A DNA stretch of 53,213 nucleotides from Burkholderia sp. Ac-20379 (GTDB lineage: Bacteria; Pseudomonadota; Gammaproteobacteria; Burkholderiales; Burkholderiaceae), in contig NZ_JAAGPF010000010.1 in assembly GCF_017104645.1 (NCBI RefSeq), positions 1 through 53,213 of the forward strand, given 5' to 3'. Each line of letters starts with the position of its first letter. Position 1 is the stretch's first letter. Below the pieces are notes generated by a model. It did not search any database, was not told the origin of the DNA, and saw only the letters and a program-made list of their open reading frames with translations. The position numbers were made by a program, and so were the translations under genes. Shown here piece by piece: positions 8,424-16,118 of this stretch.

Positions 8424-9995
8424 TCAGACCACTGCGGTGGCGGGCGTGGACGCCCGCACGATGCGTTCGCTGTCGAATTGCGCGCGGTCCATGACGGCCG
8501 ACAGCTTGCCGCTGGCCATCACGAACACGCGGTTGGAAACCGCCATCGCCTCGTCCAGTTCGGATGTGGCGTAGATGACGGCGATGCCGGCGCGGGCCAG
8601 CAGGCTGATGGTCTGGTAGACGTCGGCCTTCGCGCCCACGTCGATGCCGCGCGTGGGCTCGTCCATCAGCAGCACCTTCGGCGCGGTCAGCAGCGCCTTG
8701 CCGATCACCACCTTCTGCATGTTGCCGCCCGACAGCGACGTGATCGGCGCGTCGACCGACGCGGCCTTGATCGCGAGCTTCTTGACGATGTCGTTGGCGG
8801 CGCTGACCTGGCTGTCGCGGCGCAGCGCGCCGAAGCGCATCAGGCTCGCGAACTTGCCGAGGCTCGACAGCGTCATGTTCTCGAGGATCGACATCAGTTG
8901 CACCATGCCCTGCTTCTGGCGATCCTCGGGCACCAGCGCGATGCCGGCCTCGATCCGCTTCGGGATCGGCAGGCGCTCGATCGCGCGCCCGGCCAGTTCG
9001 ATCTCGCCCACCGCCAGCGGCTGCGCGCCGAGCAGCGATTCGAGCAGCTCGGTGCGGCCCGCGCCCATCAGCCCGTAGATGCCGATCACCTCGCCGGCGC
9101 GCACCGAGAACGACACGTGATCGACGGCGTAGATGCCGTTCGGCCGCTTCAGCGACAGTTCGCTGACCTTGAGCACCTCGCCGCCGAGCTCATGCTGCTC
9201 GAACGCGAAGCGCTTCTTCGCGGAGCCGACCATCGCCTCGATGATCCACGGAATGTCGATGTTGGGGATGTCGTCCTGCGCCACCAGCCGGCCGTTGCGC
9301 AGCACGGTGATGCAGTCGCCGATCGCCATGATCTCTTCGAGACGATGCGAGATGTAGATCACCGTCACGCCTTCGTCCTTCAACTGCCGGATGATCTTGA
9401 ACAGGATCTCGACCTCGGTGCGCGACAGCGCGGAGGTGGGCTCGTCCATGATCAGCACCTTGATGTGCTTCGAGAGCGCCTTGGCGATCTCCACCAGTTG
9501 CTGCTGGCCGACGTACAGATCGCCGAGCCGCGTGCGCGGATCGATCGGAATCTGCAGGCGGTCGAGCAGCACGCGGGCCTGATGATTCTCGGCCTTGGCG
9601 CGGATCACGCCGCCGCTCGTCAGCTCGTTGCCGGCGAAGATGTTCTCGGCCACCGTCATGTCCGGGAACAGGTTCAGCTCCTGGAAGATGATGCCGACGC
9701 CGTGCGCCTCGGCGCTGCGCACGTCGCTGATCTGCGCGACACGGCCGTCGATCAGGATCTCGCCCGAGGTGGCCGTTTCCGCGCCGGCGAGCAGCTTCAT
9801 CAGCGTGGATTTGCCGGCGCCGTTCTCGCCGATCAGCACGTTGACCTTGCCGCGCCGCACCTGGTAATCCACGTCCACCAGCGCGGCGGTGCCGGGGTAG
9901 GTTTTCGAGAGCTTGCGCGTCTCGATCACGTTGACGCCGTTGGCGAGCCGCGCGTCGCTCGCTTCCACGGCGGGAGCATGGGCGGGCGCGTTCAT
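8424..9995 (-). CDS. Sugar ABC transporter ATP-binding protein (RbsA family, two ABC domains)
   Basis: A 523-residue double ATPase. The first domain has Walker A GENGAGKST, signature-like VGQQQLVEIAKAL and Walker B VLIMDEPTSAL. The second has the degenerate Walker A GLMGAGRTE usual for RbsA-type proteins, the signature LSGGNMQKVVIGKAL and VLLMDEPTRGIDVGAK. The start is the ATG at 9995, which overlaps the DUF2291 lipoprotein stop (ATGA at 9992-9995); an upstream extension of the frame is only the shadow of that gene. It powers uptake through the permease encoded 27 bases downstream. Confidence 0.92.
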   Translation of the reverse strand: MNAPAHAPAVEASDARLANGVNVIETRKLSKTYPGTAALVDVDYQVRRGKVNVLIGENGAGKSTLMKLLAGAETATSGEILIDGRVAQISDVRSAEAHGVGIIFQELNLFPDMTVAENIFAGNELTSGGVIRAKAENHQARVLLDRLQIPIDPRTRLGDLYVGQQQLVEIAKALSKHIKVLIMDEPTSALSRTEVEILFKIIRQLKDEGVTVIYISHRLEEIMAIGDCITVLRNGRLVAQDDIPNIDIPWIIEAMVGSAKKRFAFEQHELGGEVLKVSELSLKRPNGIYAVDHVSFSVRAGEVIGIYGLMGAGRTELLESLLGAQPLAVGEIELAGRAIERLPIPKRIEAGIALVPEDRQKQGMVQLMSILENMTLSSLGKFASLMRFGALRRDSQVSAANDIVKKLAIKAASVDAPITSLSGGNMQKVVIGKALLTAPKVLLMDEPTRGIDVGAKADVYQTISLLARAGIAVIYATSELDEAMAVSNRVFVMASGKLSAVMDRAQFDSERIVRASTPATAVV

Positions 9996-10651
9996 TTCCA
10001 GGCCACCGGAATCGCGCGGATCTCGCCGGCCGGCTCGCTCCAACTGCTGTACACCGCGGCCACGTCCACGCGCTCGCCCACCTTCAGCTTCGACTGCTCG
10101 GCGCGCGCCACCACCAGCTTGTTGATCGCCTGGCCGAACGCGGCGAAGCGCGTCTGGTCGTCGAAATCGCCGTACTTCACGCCGGGAAAACCGTCGCGCA
10201 CGCCGGTGCCGATCAGCACCGGGCCGGTTTCGAGCGCCACCTGCACCGGCTCGCCGCCGCCGCTGGCCGGAGCCACGTCCACCACGGCCTTGCCGACGCG
10301 CGAGGCGGTGTCGATGCGCGACACGGTGCCCTGCACGCGGATCCAGAAATTGCATGGGAATGCCGAGCTTTGCCGGAAGCCGTACTGCTTGCACGCGTCG
10401 TCGAAATTCTGGTTCAGCGCGCCGATCACCTGCGCGGCCGGCTTCGCGTTCTTGTCGGCGTACGGGATCACCTGCTCGGTGAAGATCTTCTCGGGATCGG
10501 GGCCGTGATGCTGGCCCTGCGCGCGAATCGCGGCAAGCTCCTGATCGGTGACCACATGACAGCCCGCCAGCGAGGCCGCGCCGATCAGCAACAGCAGGCG
10601 CGTCGCCGCGCGGAACGATGCGCTGCGCGCCGCGTGAATGGATGGAACCAT
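9992..10651 (-). CDS. DUF2291-family lipoprotein in the sugar importer operon
   Basis: A 219-residue lipoprotein. The signal peptide runs to residue 30 and the lipobox is LAGC, with the lipidated Cys at 31. The mature part matches DUF2291 proteins, which recur inside RbsABC-type sugar importer operons: DPEKIFTEQVIPYADKNAKP, NFWIRVQGTVSRIDTASRVG and VGERVDVAAVYSSW. Its function in transport is not established; a periplasmic accessory role is inferred from this gene association. ATG at 10651. It sits between the binding-protein gene (78 bases upstream) and the ATPase gene (4-base overlap). Confidence 0.8.
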   Translation of the reverse strand: MVPSIHAARSASFRAATRLLLLIGAASLAGCHVVTDQELAAIRAQGQHHGPDPEKIFTEQVIPYADKNAKPAAQVIGALNQNFDDACKQYGFRQSSAFPCNFWIRVQGTVSRIDTASRVGKAVVDVAPASGGGEPVQVALETGPVLIGTGVRDGFPGVKYGDFDDQTRFAAFGQAINKLVVARAEQSKLKVGERVDVAAVYSSWSEPAGEIRAIPVAWK

Positions 10652-10729
10652 GACACCCTCATCTGAATACGACTTCGGCGCAGGCCGCCGCGCGCCGTGC
10701 GCGGCGCCTGCGCCAACCACCGGACACGC

Positions 10730-11677
10730 TTACTTGGTGTAGTAGAAATCGTTCACTTTCGCGGCATTGGCCTTGGTGATCAGGATGCCGCGGAACAGTT
10801 GACGCTCCGGCTCGCCGGTCTTGCCCGTCTTCAGGTACTTGTCGAGCAGGTCCACGCCGTGGCCGGCGATCGCCTGCGCCTGCAGCATCACGCTGGCCTT
10901 GAGCTTGCCGGCGAGGATCGAATCGCGTTCGTCGTTGCTGCCGTCGATGCCCATCACCACCACGTCCTTGCGGTTCGCGGAATCGAGCGAGGCGATCGCG
11001 CCCAGCGCGACCGGGCCGTTGCCGCTGATCACGCCCTTGATGTGCGGGTGTTCCTGCAGGATCGAATCCATCGCCTGCTTGGCCGGCAGCAGCGCGCCCT
11101 TGGCGTCCTGGCGCGCCACCATCTTCAGATCGGGGTACTGATCGAGCACCTGGTGGAAGGCCTGCGAGCGCGTCACGCAGTTCTTGTCGGCGAGGTTGCA
11201 GGTCAGCTCGACGTATTCGCCCTTCTCGCCGATCGCCTCGACGAAGCGCTGCGCCACTTCCGAGCCGGCCTGCAGGTTGTTGTGGCTCAGCTGTGCGATC
11301 GCAATGCCGTCCTTCGGGATCTCGCGGTTGATCAGCACCACCGGCACCTTCTTTTCCTGCGCGGTGCGCACCGTGGCGACGCTGCTGTTCGAATCGGCGT
11401 TGTCGAGGATGATGCCCTTCACGCCCTTGCCGATCACGAGATTGACCAGTTCGTTCTGCTTGTTGACGTCCTCGCCGTGCGACAGCACGATCGTGTCGTA
11501 GCCGAGCTTCTTCGCTTCCTTGTCGGCGCCCTTCGCCTCCGCCGCGTAATACGGGTTGTCGAGCGCATTCACCAGAATCGCGATGGTGCCCTTGCCGGCC
11601 GCGTACGCGCTGCCGGGCTGCACCGCCGCCACCATCGAAGCGGCCACCGCCGCCGTGACTGCAAGCTTCTTCCACAT
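10730..11677 (-). CDS. Periplasmic sugar-binding protein (RbsB-like, Peripla_BP_4)
   Basis: A 315-residue substrate-binding protein. The signal peptide is MWKKLAVTAAVAASMVAAVQ plus PGSAYA, cut near residue 27. The mature fold matches the ribose-binding type I family: GTIAILVNALDNPYY at the start of the first lobe, GVKGIILDNADSNSS, KVPVVLINREIP at the hinge, IKGVISGNGPVALGA and DVVVMGIDGSNDERDSI. It captures the sugar or polyol in the periplasm and hands it to the permease. It has one Cys pair in the middle (ELTCNLADKNC). The start is ATG 11677; it is the first importer gene, 79 bases after the second SDR. Confidence 0.9.
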   Translation of the reverse strand: MWKKLAVTAAVAASMVAAVQPGSAYAAGKGTIAILVNALDNPYYAAEAKGADKEAKKLGYDTIVLSHGEDVNKQNELVNLVIGKGVKGIILDNADSNSSVATVRTAQEKKVPVVLINREIPKDGIAIAQLSHNNLQAGSEVAQRFVEAIGEKGEYVELTCNLADKNCVTRSQAFHQVLDQYPDLKMVARQDAKGALLPAKQAMDSILQEHPHIKGVISGNGPVALGAIASLDSANRKDVVVMGIDGSNDERDSILAGKLKASVMLQAQAIAGHGVDLLDKYLKTGKTGEPERQLFRGILITKANAAKVNDFYYTK

Positions 11678-11756
11678 GTCTGTCGTCTCCGAATCGATTT
11701 TCTGTTTTTCAGGGAAGCGGCCGTGATTCGAGCGGGGCCGCGCCGTTACCGCCACT

Positions 11757-12554
11757 TCAGCAAATCGTGTAGCCGCCGTCGATCATGATGTCCGCGCCGG
11801 TGATCATGTCCGCGCCGTTCGACAGCAGGAACAGGATCGCCGCGGCGATCTCGTCGGTGTAGGCGAAGCGGCCGACCGGAATCAACTGCTTCATCCGTTC
11901 GCCCTTCTCGCCTTCCCACGCGGCCGCGCCCATCGGCGTCAGCACCACCGTGGGCGACACCGTGTTGACGGTGATGCCGCGCCCCGCCCATTCCTTGGCC
12001 AGCACCTTGGTCATGCCGATCAGGCCGGCCTTGGCCGAGGTGTAGGCGCAGTGCTTGTCGATCGCGACGGTGGCCGCCTGCGAGGCGATGTTGACGATCT
12101 TGCCGCCGTGCCCGCTCGACAATACATGGCGCGCGAAGTGCTTTGCGCAGAGGAATGGGCCGGTCAGGTTCACGCCGATCTGCTGCTGCCATTCGTCGAT
12201 GCCGATCTCCTCGGCCGGCGTCAGCGTGATGCAGCCGGCGGCGTTGACCAGCAGATGCAGGTCGCCGAAATGCGCGAGCGCCGCGGCCATTGCGCGGGCC
12301 ACGTCGGCTTCGTCGGCCACGTCGCAGGCGAAGGCCGCCGCGTTGGCGTGGCCGAGCGTGTCGAGCGCGGCCGGCACGCGCGCCGCCTCGAACGCAGGAT
12401 GCAGGATCGCGACGCGCGCGCCCTTGGCGATCAGCGCGGCGTTGGTCGCCATCGCGATGCCGCCGAGGCCGCCCGTCACCACCGCCACCTTGCCGTCCAG
12501 GCGGAATTCGAAATCCACGCCGTGGCGCAACGACATGTCGTATTGGATGCTCAC
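11757..12554 (-). CDS. SDR-family dehydrogenase, polyol dehydrogenase type
   Basis: A 265-residue SDR. The N-terminus VDFEFRLDGKVAVVTGG resembles the GolD/DthD group of polyol dehydrogenases (from memory, moderate certainty). The cofactor motif is TGGLGGIA, where the last Gly of TGxxxGxG is Ala, which is unusual. NAAG and the catalytic YTSAK (YxxxK) are intact, and the end DIMIDGGYTIC is normal. The chosen start is GTG 12554, preceded by AGGAG with an 8-base spacer. It lies between the transketolase pair and the importer, fitting oxidation of an imported polyol to a ketose. Confidence 0.83.
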   Translation of the reverse strand: MSIQYDMSLRHGVDFEFRLDGKVAVVTGGLGGIAMATNAALIAKGARVAILHPAFEAARVPAALDTLGHANAAAFACDVADEADVARAMAAALAHFGDLHLLVNAAGCITLTPAEEIGIDEWQQQIGVNLTGPFLCAKHFARHVLSSGHGGKIVNIASQAATVAIDKHCAYTSAKAGLIGMTKVLAKEWAGRGITVNTVSPTVVLTPMGAAAWEGEKGERMKQLIPVGRFAYTDEIAAAILFLLSNGADMITGADIMIDGGYTIC

Positions 12555-12624
12555 TCGCTTGTCTCCTGTCTTTATCCTGTTGTCCTGACTATCGGGCGGC
12601 GCCCGATCGGCGCCCGATCGGCGC

Positions 12625-13566
12625 TCAGTCGGCCGACAGCGCCAGCACCGCCTGCGCGATGCCTTCGGCATCGATGCCGTAATGGCGGCGGATGCCCTGG
12701 CGCGTGCCGTAATGCGCGAATTCGCCCTCGGTCACGCCGAGCGTGGTGAGGCGGCGATGCAACTGGCGGCGCGCCATCAGCAGCGCCACCGTGGCGCCGA
12801 TGCCGCCATGCAGCGAATGCTCTTCGACCGTCACGACGGCCGCGTGACGCCCGATGATCGCGGCCAGCGCGTCCTGATCGAGCGGACGCAGCGACGACAG
12901 GTTCACCAGCGTCGGCCGCAGGCCGTCGCGTTGCAGTTGCTCGCAGGCTTCGAGCGCCTCGCCCACCACTGAGCCGAGCGCGATCACGGCCACCCCGGCG
13001 CCCTGGATCAGCACGTCGGGGCGGCCCGGCGCGAAGCGGTAGCCGTCGTCGTGCACCACCGGGAACTTGGCGTTGTCGAGGCGGATGTAGACGGGGCCGT
13101 CGACCGACGCCGCGTAGTCGATCACCTGGCCGACTTCCACGTCGTCGCACGGCGCGAAGATCTGCACGTTGCCGAAGCCGCTCATGATCGAGATGTCGTC
13201 GATCGCGTGGTGGGTGGAGGCGAGCGGCCCGTAGGCGACGCCCGCGTTCAGGCCCAGCATCTTGACGTTGGTGGCGCTGTAGCAGATGTCGTTCTTGACC
13301 TGCTCGTTGGCGCGGCCCACCAGGAACGGCGCGGCGTTCGCGGTGAACACGATGTGGCCGCCGAGCGCGAGGCCCGCCGCCATGCCCACCATGTTCTGCT
13401 CGGCGATGCCGACGTTGATCACGCGCTCCGGGTAGCGTTCCTGGAACGGGCCGATCTTCGAGGTGGAGGTGGAATCGGCCACCATCACGACGATGTCGCG
13501 GCCCGCCGCCGTCAGCCTGTTCAGCGCGCTCACCGCACCGTCGCGCAAATCCGCCTGCTTACGCAT
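12625..13566 (-). CDS. Transketolase, C-terminal subunit (pyrimidine-binding part)
   Basis: A 313-residue protein equal to the central and C-terminal domains of transketolase. It begins with KQADLRDGAVSALNRL and carries NVGIAEQNMVGMAAGLALGG, which contains the catalytic Glu that activates thiamine diphosphate, and VVTVEEHSLHGGIGATVA. It acts with the N-terminal subunit encoded just upstream; the two genes overlap by 8 bases (13559-13566), so they are translationally coupled. The pair would move two-carbon units from a ketose phosphate made by the cluster kinase into the pentose phosphate pool (inference). Confidence 0.9.
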   Translation of the reverse strand: MRKQADLRDGAVSALNRLTAAGRDIVVMVADSTSTSKIGPFQERYPERVINVGIAEQNMVGMAAGLALGGHIVFTANAAPFLVGRANEQVKNDICYSATNVKMLGLNAGVAYGPLASTHHAIDDISIMSGFGNVQIFAPCDDVEVGQVIDYAASVDGPVYIRLDNAKFPVVHDDGYRFAPGRPDVLIQGAGVAVIALGSVVGEALEACEQLQRDGLRPTLVNLSSLRPLDQDALAAIIGRHAAVVTVEEHSLHGGIGATVALLMARRQLHRRLTTLGVTEGEFAHYGTRQGIRRHYGIDAEGIAQAVLALSAD

Positions 13567-14413
13567 GATCGAGTTCCTTCAGTGCCTGTTCGAGCTGCTG
13601 CTCGTCGGGGAATTTGTGATGCCAGGCCGGCACGTTCTCCATGAACGACACGCCGCGGCCCTTGACGGTGTGCGCGATCACGACCTTCGGCTTTCCGTTC
13701 GTCACGTCGAGACTTTCTATTAGTTTCCAAATAGCGTCGACATCGTTTCCGTTCACGTCGTGCACTTCGAAACCGAAAGCCCGGAATTTCTCGTCGAGCG
13801 GATCGAGATCCATGATCTTGTGGGTGAAGTCGGCCAGTTGCAGGCGGTTGCGGTCGACGATCACGACAAGGTTGTCGAGGCCGAAGTGGGCCGCCGCCAT
13901 CGCCGCTTCCCAGTTCGAGCCTTCCTCGAGTTCGCCGTCGCCGGTCAGCACGAACACGCGGCCGGGCGCATGACCGTCGCGCGCCGCGTGGCGCTGCCTG
14001 GCCATCGCCAGGCCGGCCGCGATCGGCATGCCGTGGCCGAGGCCGCCGGTGTTGACCGTCACCCAGGTCGGCAGCTTCTGCCGCACCGGGTGGCCCGGCA
14101 GGCGCGAATCGTCGCGCAGGTAGGTCTTCAGTTCCGGTTCGCCGAGCCAGCCGAGTTCGGCGAAGCAGGCGTACAGGCCGCCCACGCCGTGGCCCTTGCT
14201 GAGGATGAACTCGTCGAGCCAGTTCACGCTCGCATCGTCGTTCACGCGGTAGCGCAGCACATGGAAATACAGTGCGGCGAGGATGTCCGCCTCCGACATG
14301 TCGCCGCCCGTGTGCCCGCTTTTCGCGGCGGCGTTCATCACGCAGATCTTCTTGCGGATCTCCTGGGCGCGCCGGTGCAAGGTCTCGCCGGACTGCTTGT
14401 AAGGGTTTTCCAT
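13559..14413 (-). CDS. Transketolase, N-terminal subunit (TPP-binding)
   Basis: A 284-residue protein equal to the TPP-diphosphate-binding domain of transketolase. It shows KSGHTGGDMSEADILAALYF, SKGHGVGGLYACFAELGW, GGLGHGMPIAAGLAMA, and the TPP motif GDGELEEGSNWEA continuing to VDRNRLQ (GDG to N spacing typical). The split format is common in dedicated sugar pathways. ATG at 14413. It is the first gene of the minus-strand catabolic operon and faces the DeoR regulator across a 183-base promoter region. Confidence 0.92.
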   Translation of the reverse strand: MENPYKQSGETLHRRAQEIRKKICVMNAAAKSGHTGGDMSEADILAALYFHVLRYRVNDDASVNWLDEFILSKGHGVGGLYACFAELGWLGEPELKTYLRDDSRLPGHPVRQKLPTWVTVNTGGLGHGMPIAAGLAMARQRHAARDGHAPGRVFVLTGDGELEEGSNWEAAMAAAHFGLDNLVVIVDRNRLQLADFTHKIMDLDPLDEKFRAFGFEVHDVNGNDVDAIWKLIESLDVTNGKPKVVIAHTVKGRGVSFMENVPAWHHKFPDEQQLEQALKELDHA

Positions 14414-14596
14414 TCCTGCTCCCGCACTTCCTGTTTGCGTAGAACAAAGTTTCTGTTTCTTTCTTTAGAAAGTCAAAGAGAAAACGAGCGAAACAGGGAA
14501 AACACCGAGCCGCGTGCCGGGGGCCAGGCAAATCGGGCACAATACAGCCCGTAAACTTGATGCCCGCGAGCCGCGGCGCTTTGCGGGGAAAGCCCA
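14414..14596. promoter_or_regulatory. Divergent promoter/operator region between transketolase operon and deoR
   Basis: This 183-base region separates the two divergent genes. It holds an AT-richer pyrimidine tract (14448-14468) and an inverted repeat: CTGTTTC at 14453-14459 and GAAACAG at 14490-14496. Repeated TTTC/GAAA half-sites of this kind are common for DeoR-family repressors, so this is the likely operator (inference from sequence and position only). Confidence 0.45.
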
Positions 14597-15358
14597 ATGG
14601 ATCAACGGACCAGAACAGAAAAAATTTTCGAAAGGGTGCAGGCGGCCAAGCTGGTCAAGCTCTCGGAGCTGTCCAGCGAGTTCGGCGTGTCGATGCCAAC
14701 CATTCGAAAGGACATCGACGAGCTGCAGCGCCTCGGGCGCGTCGAGCGCGTGCACGGCAACGTGCGCCTGAAGCCGGCGCAGCCGGCGGGCGGGGCGCCG
14801 CGCGCGGCCGTGCTGCCCACCAGCGAGGAGAAGGCGCAGATCGGCCGCAAGGCGGCCAGCCTGATCGCCAACGGCGACGCCGTGATCCTCGATTACGGCG
14901 CCACCGCCACCGAGCTCGCGAAGAATCTCGTCGAGCGCCAGAATTTGCGGATCGTCACCACCGGGCTGAACATCGCGATCCTGCTCGGCGCGGAGCCGAC
15001 CAACCGGGTGATGCTGACGGGCGGCGTGTTCAAGGCCGAGACGATCGCCGTGTCGGGCGAGAAGGCGTCGCAGTTCTTCGAGGGAATGTTCGTCGACAAG
15101 CTGTTCCTGGCGGCGGGCGGCGTGTCGATCGAGGCCGGCATCTCGTACCCGGATTTCATCGATTTGCACGTCAAGCACGCGATGATCGGCGCGGCGAAAA
15201 CCGTCTACCTGCTCGCCGATTCGAAGAAGTTCGGCAAGCGCGAGTTCGCGACGTTCGGCGCGATGGACCGCGTGGATTTCCTGATCACCGATGCGGGGCT
15301 GGCGCCCGAGTATGTGGCATGGGTGACGGGGTTGGGGATTGGGATCATTTATGCGTGA
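14597..15358 (+). CDS. DeoR-family transcriptional regulator
   Basis: A 253-residue regulator of normal family length. The N-terminal winged helix spans about residues 3-58, with LSELSSEFGVSMPTIRKDID as the helix-turn-helix. The C-terminal DeoR sensor domain has GDAVILDYGATATELAKNL, RIVTTGLNIAI, LFLAAGGVSIEAG and LLADSKKFGKREF. Such proteins usually repress a divergent sugar operon and are relieved by a sugar phosphate. ATG at 14597. Its stop codon directly abuts the truncated cdiB stub at 15359, but the protein itself looks complete. Confidence 0.9.
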   Translation: MDQRTRTEKIFERVQAAKLVKLSELSSEFGVSMPTIRKDIDELQRLGRVERVHGNVRLKPAQPAGGAPRAAVLPTSEEKAQIGRKAASLIANGDAVILDYGATATELAKNLVERQNLRIVTTGLNIAILLGAEPTNRVMLTGGVFKAETIAVSGEKASQFFEGMFVDKLFLAAGGVSIEAGISYPDFIDLHVKHAMIGAAKTVYLLADSKKFGKREFATFGAMDRVDFLITDAGLAPEYVAWVTGLGIGIIYA

Positions 15359-15451
15359 GGCATCGGCTGGCGTCGGCGTGTGCTGCTGTGCGCTGACCGC
15401 GAGCGAGACCAGCGCGAGTGGCAGTGCCGCCAACCGAAGAGAGGTTTTCAC
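15359..15451 (-). pseudogene. cdiB-like 5' stub (signal peptide plus about 10 codons)
   Basis: From a GTG at 15451 the frame reads a clear signal peptide (KTSLRLAALPLALVSLAVSA) and then QQHTPTPADAS. The QxxxPxPAD start after the signal peptide is typical of mature FhaC/CdiB transporters. It then runs straight into the reverse complement of deoR, so only about 30 codons survive. The GTG overlaps the stop of the gene at 15448 (GTGA), as expected for a cdiB coupled to an upstream immunity gene. A second copy of this stub lies at 16640-16695. Identification as cdiB is inference from position and N-terminal style. Confidence 0.55.
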
Positions 15452-15711
15452 TTCGTGTCCTCGTCGCCGTCTTTCGTCTTGTAGCTGTCGCGTGCTTTCT
15501 TATAGCTATTGTCGAAGGGCTTGACTCTTAACATTCTGGCTCTGCTAGTCATTCCCCCAACCGCTGCGATACCAAAACCGACACAGACCATGAGCGCGCT
15601 AATAATCGACGGTGAGCCATACTTTAAAAACCCGAACATGACAGCGAATCCCACAAGAACCAGAAAAATACTAACGCTCCACGTGAAATTTCCATCTTCT
15701 ATAATTTTCAT
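15448..15711 (-). CDS. Small two-helix membrane protein, immunity-like (87 aa)
   Basis: An 87-residue protein with two membrane helices (about residues 11-29 and 34-53) and a charged C-terminal tail ending KTKDGDEDTK. The gene is coupled to its neighbours at both ends: its ATG overlaps the upstream stop (ATGA at 15708-15711) and its stop overlaps the cdiB stub start. It is AT-richer than the surrounding chromosome. Size, topology and place after a displaced CdiA C-terminus suggest an immunity protein or a remnant of one. I recognise no family. Confidence 0.6.
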   Translation of the reverse strand: MKIIEDGNFTWSVSIFLVLVGFAVMFGFLKYGSPSIISALMVCVGFGIAAVGGMTSRARMLRVKPFDNSYKKARDSYKTKDGDEDTK

Positions 15712-16118
15712 TTCTTTGCGCCTTCAGCGACATACTTCCACGACGTATTTACAAAACCCTGCAGAAATATTGCTGCCGGCGCGTTGTTGAATTCGCTAAC
15801 CATCGCATTAAAAGCTGGTGCCCCACCGGGGAATTTGCCCGCCCAAACTCCATTCCCGACAATGTTGGCAGAGTTGCTTACGAGGTAACCACCAATATTT
15901 GGATTGAGTACTTGCGAGACAGCATCAGCCCCAATGCCGGCTGCGGTTGCAACGGAGGCGATCCCGACAAATGCCGGCGAATATAGCGAAGGAGCAGCAG
16001 CCAAAGCACCAGTTGTCGAGGAAATCCATCCTGCCGTCGCTGACGTAGCAGAGGCCAGGTTCCCAGTGGTAATCGAGGTGACTAGGGAAAGCGCAAAGAA
16101 TGAAAAAAGACGAATCAC
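15708..16118 (-). CDS. Small exported Gly/Ala-rich protein in the displaced CDI module (136 aa)
   Basis: The GTG at 16118 overlaps the final stop of the broken CdiA C-terminus (GTGA at 16115-16118). The N-terminus (IRLFSFFALSLVTSITTG...) looks like a signal peptide, cut near NLASA. The mature part is Gly/Ala/Ser-rich with hydrophobic stretches (FVGIASVATAAGIGADAV) and resembles the Gly-rich ends of filamentous haemagglutinins. It could be an immunity protein for a membrane-active toxin or itself a toxin-like fragment guarded by the 87-residue membrane protein downstream; the sequence does not decide this. Confidence 0.55.
   Translation of the reverse strand: MIRLFSFFALSLVTSITTGNLASATSATAGWISSTTGALAAAPSLYSPAFVGIASVATAAGIGADAVSQVLNPNIGGYLVSNSANIVGNGVWAGKFPGGAPAFNAMVSEFNNAPAAIFLQGFVNTSWKYVAEGAKK

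Noticed and set aside
7182..10508. 1108-residue plus-strand frame opposite the sugar importer genes
   Set aside because: Low-complexity His/Asp/Arg/Ala sequence antisense to well-recognised permease, ATPase and DUF2291 genes.
12590..12625. Repeats CGCCCGATCGG and hairpin ATCGGGC-GGC-GCCCGAT between the transketolase and SDR genes
   Set aside because: Short, lies inside an apparent operon and has no T tract; probably local GC-rich repetition or mRNA processing structure, not a reliable terminator.
14465..15451. 328-residue minus-strand frame starting with a signal peptide
   Set aside because: Only about 30 codons are independent sequence (the cdiB-like stub); the rest is antisense to deoR.
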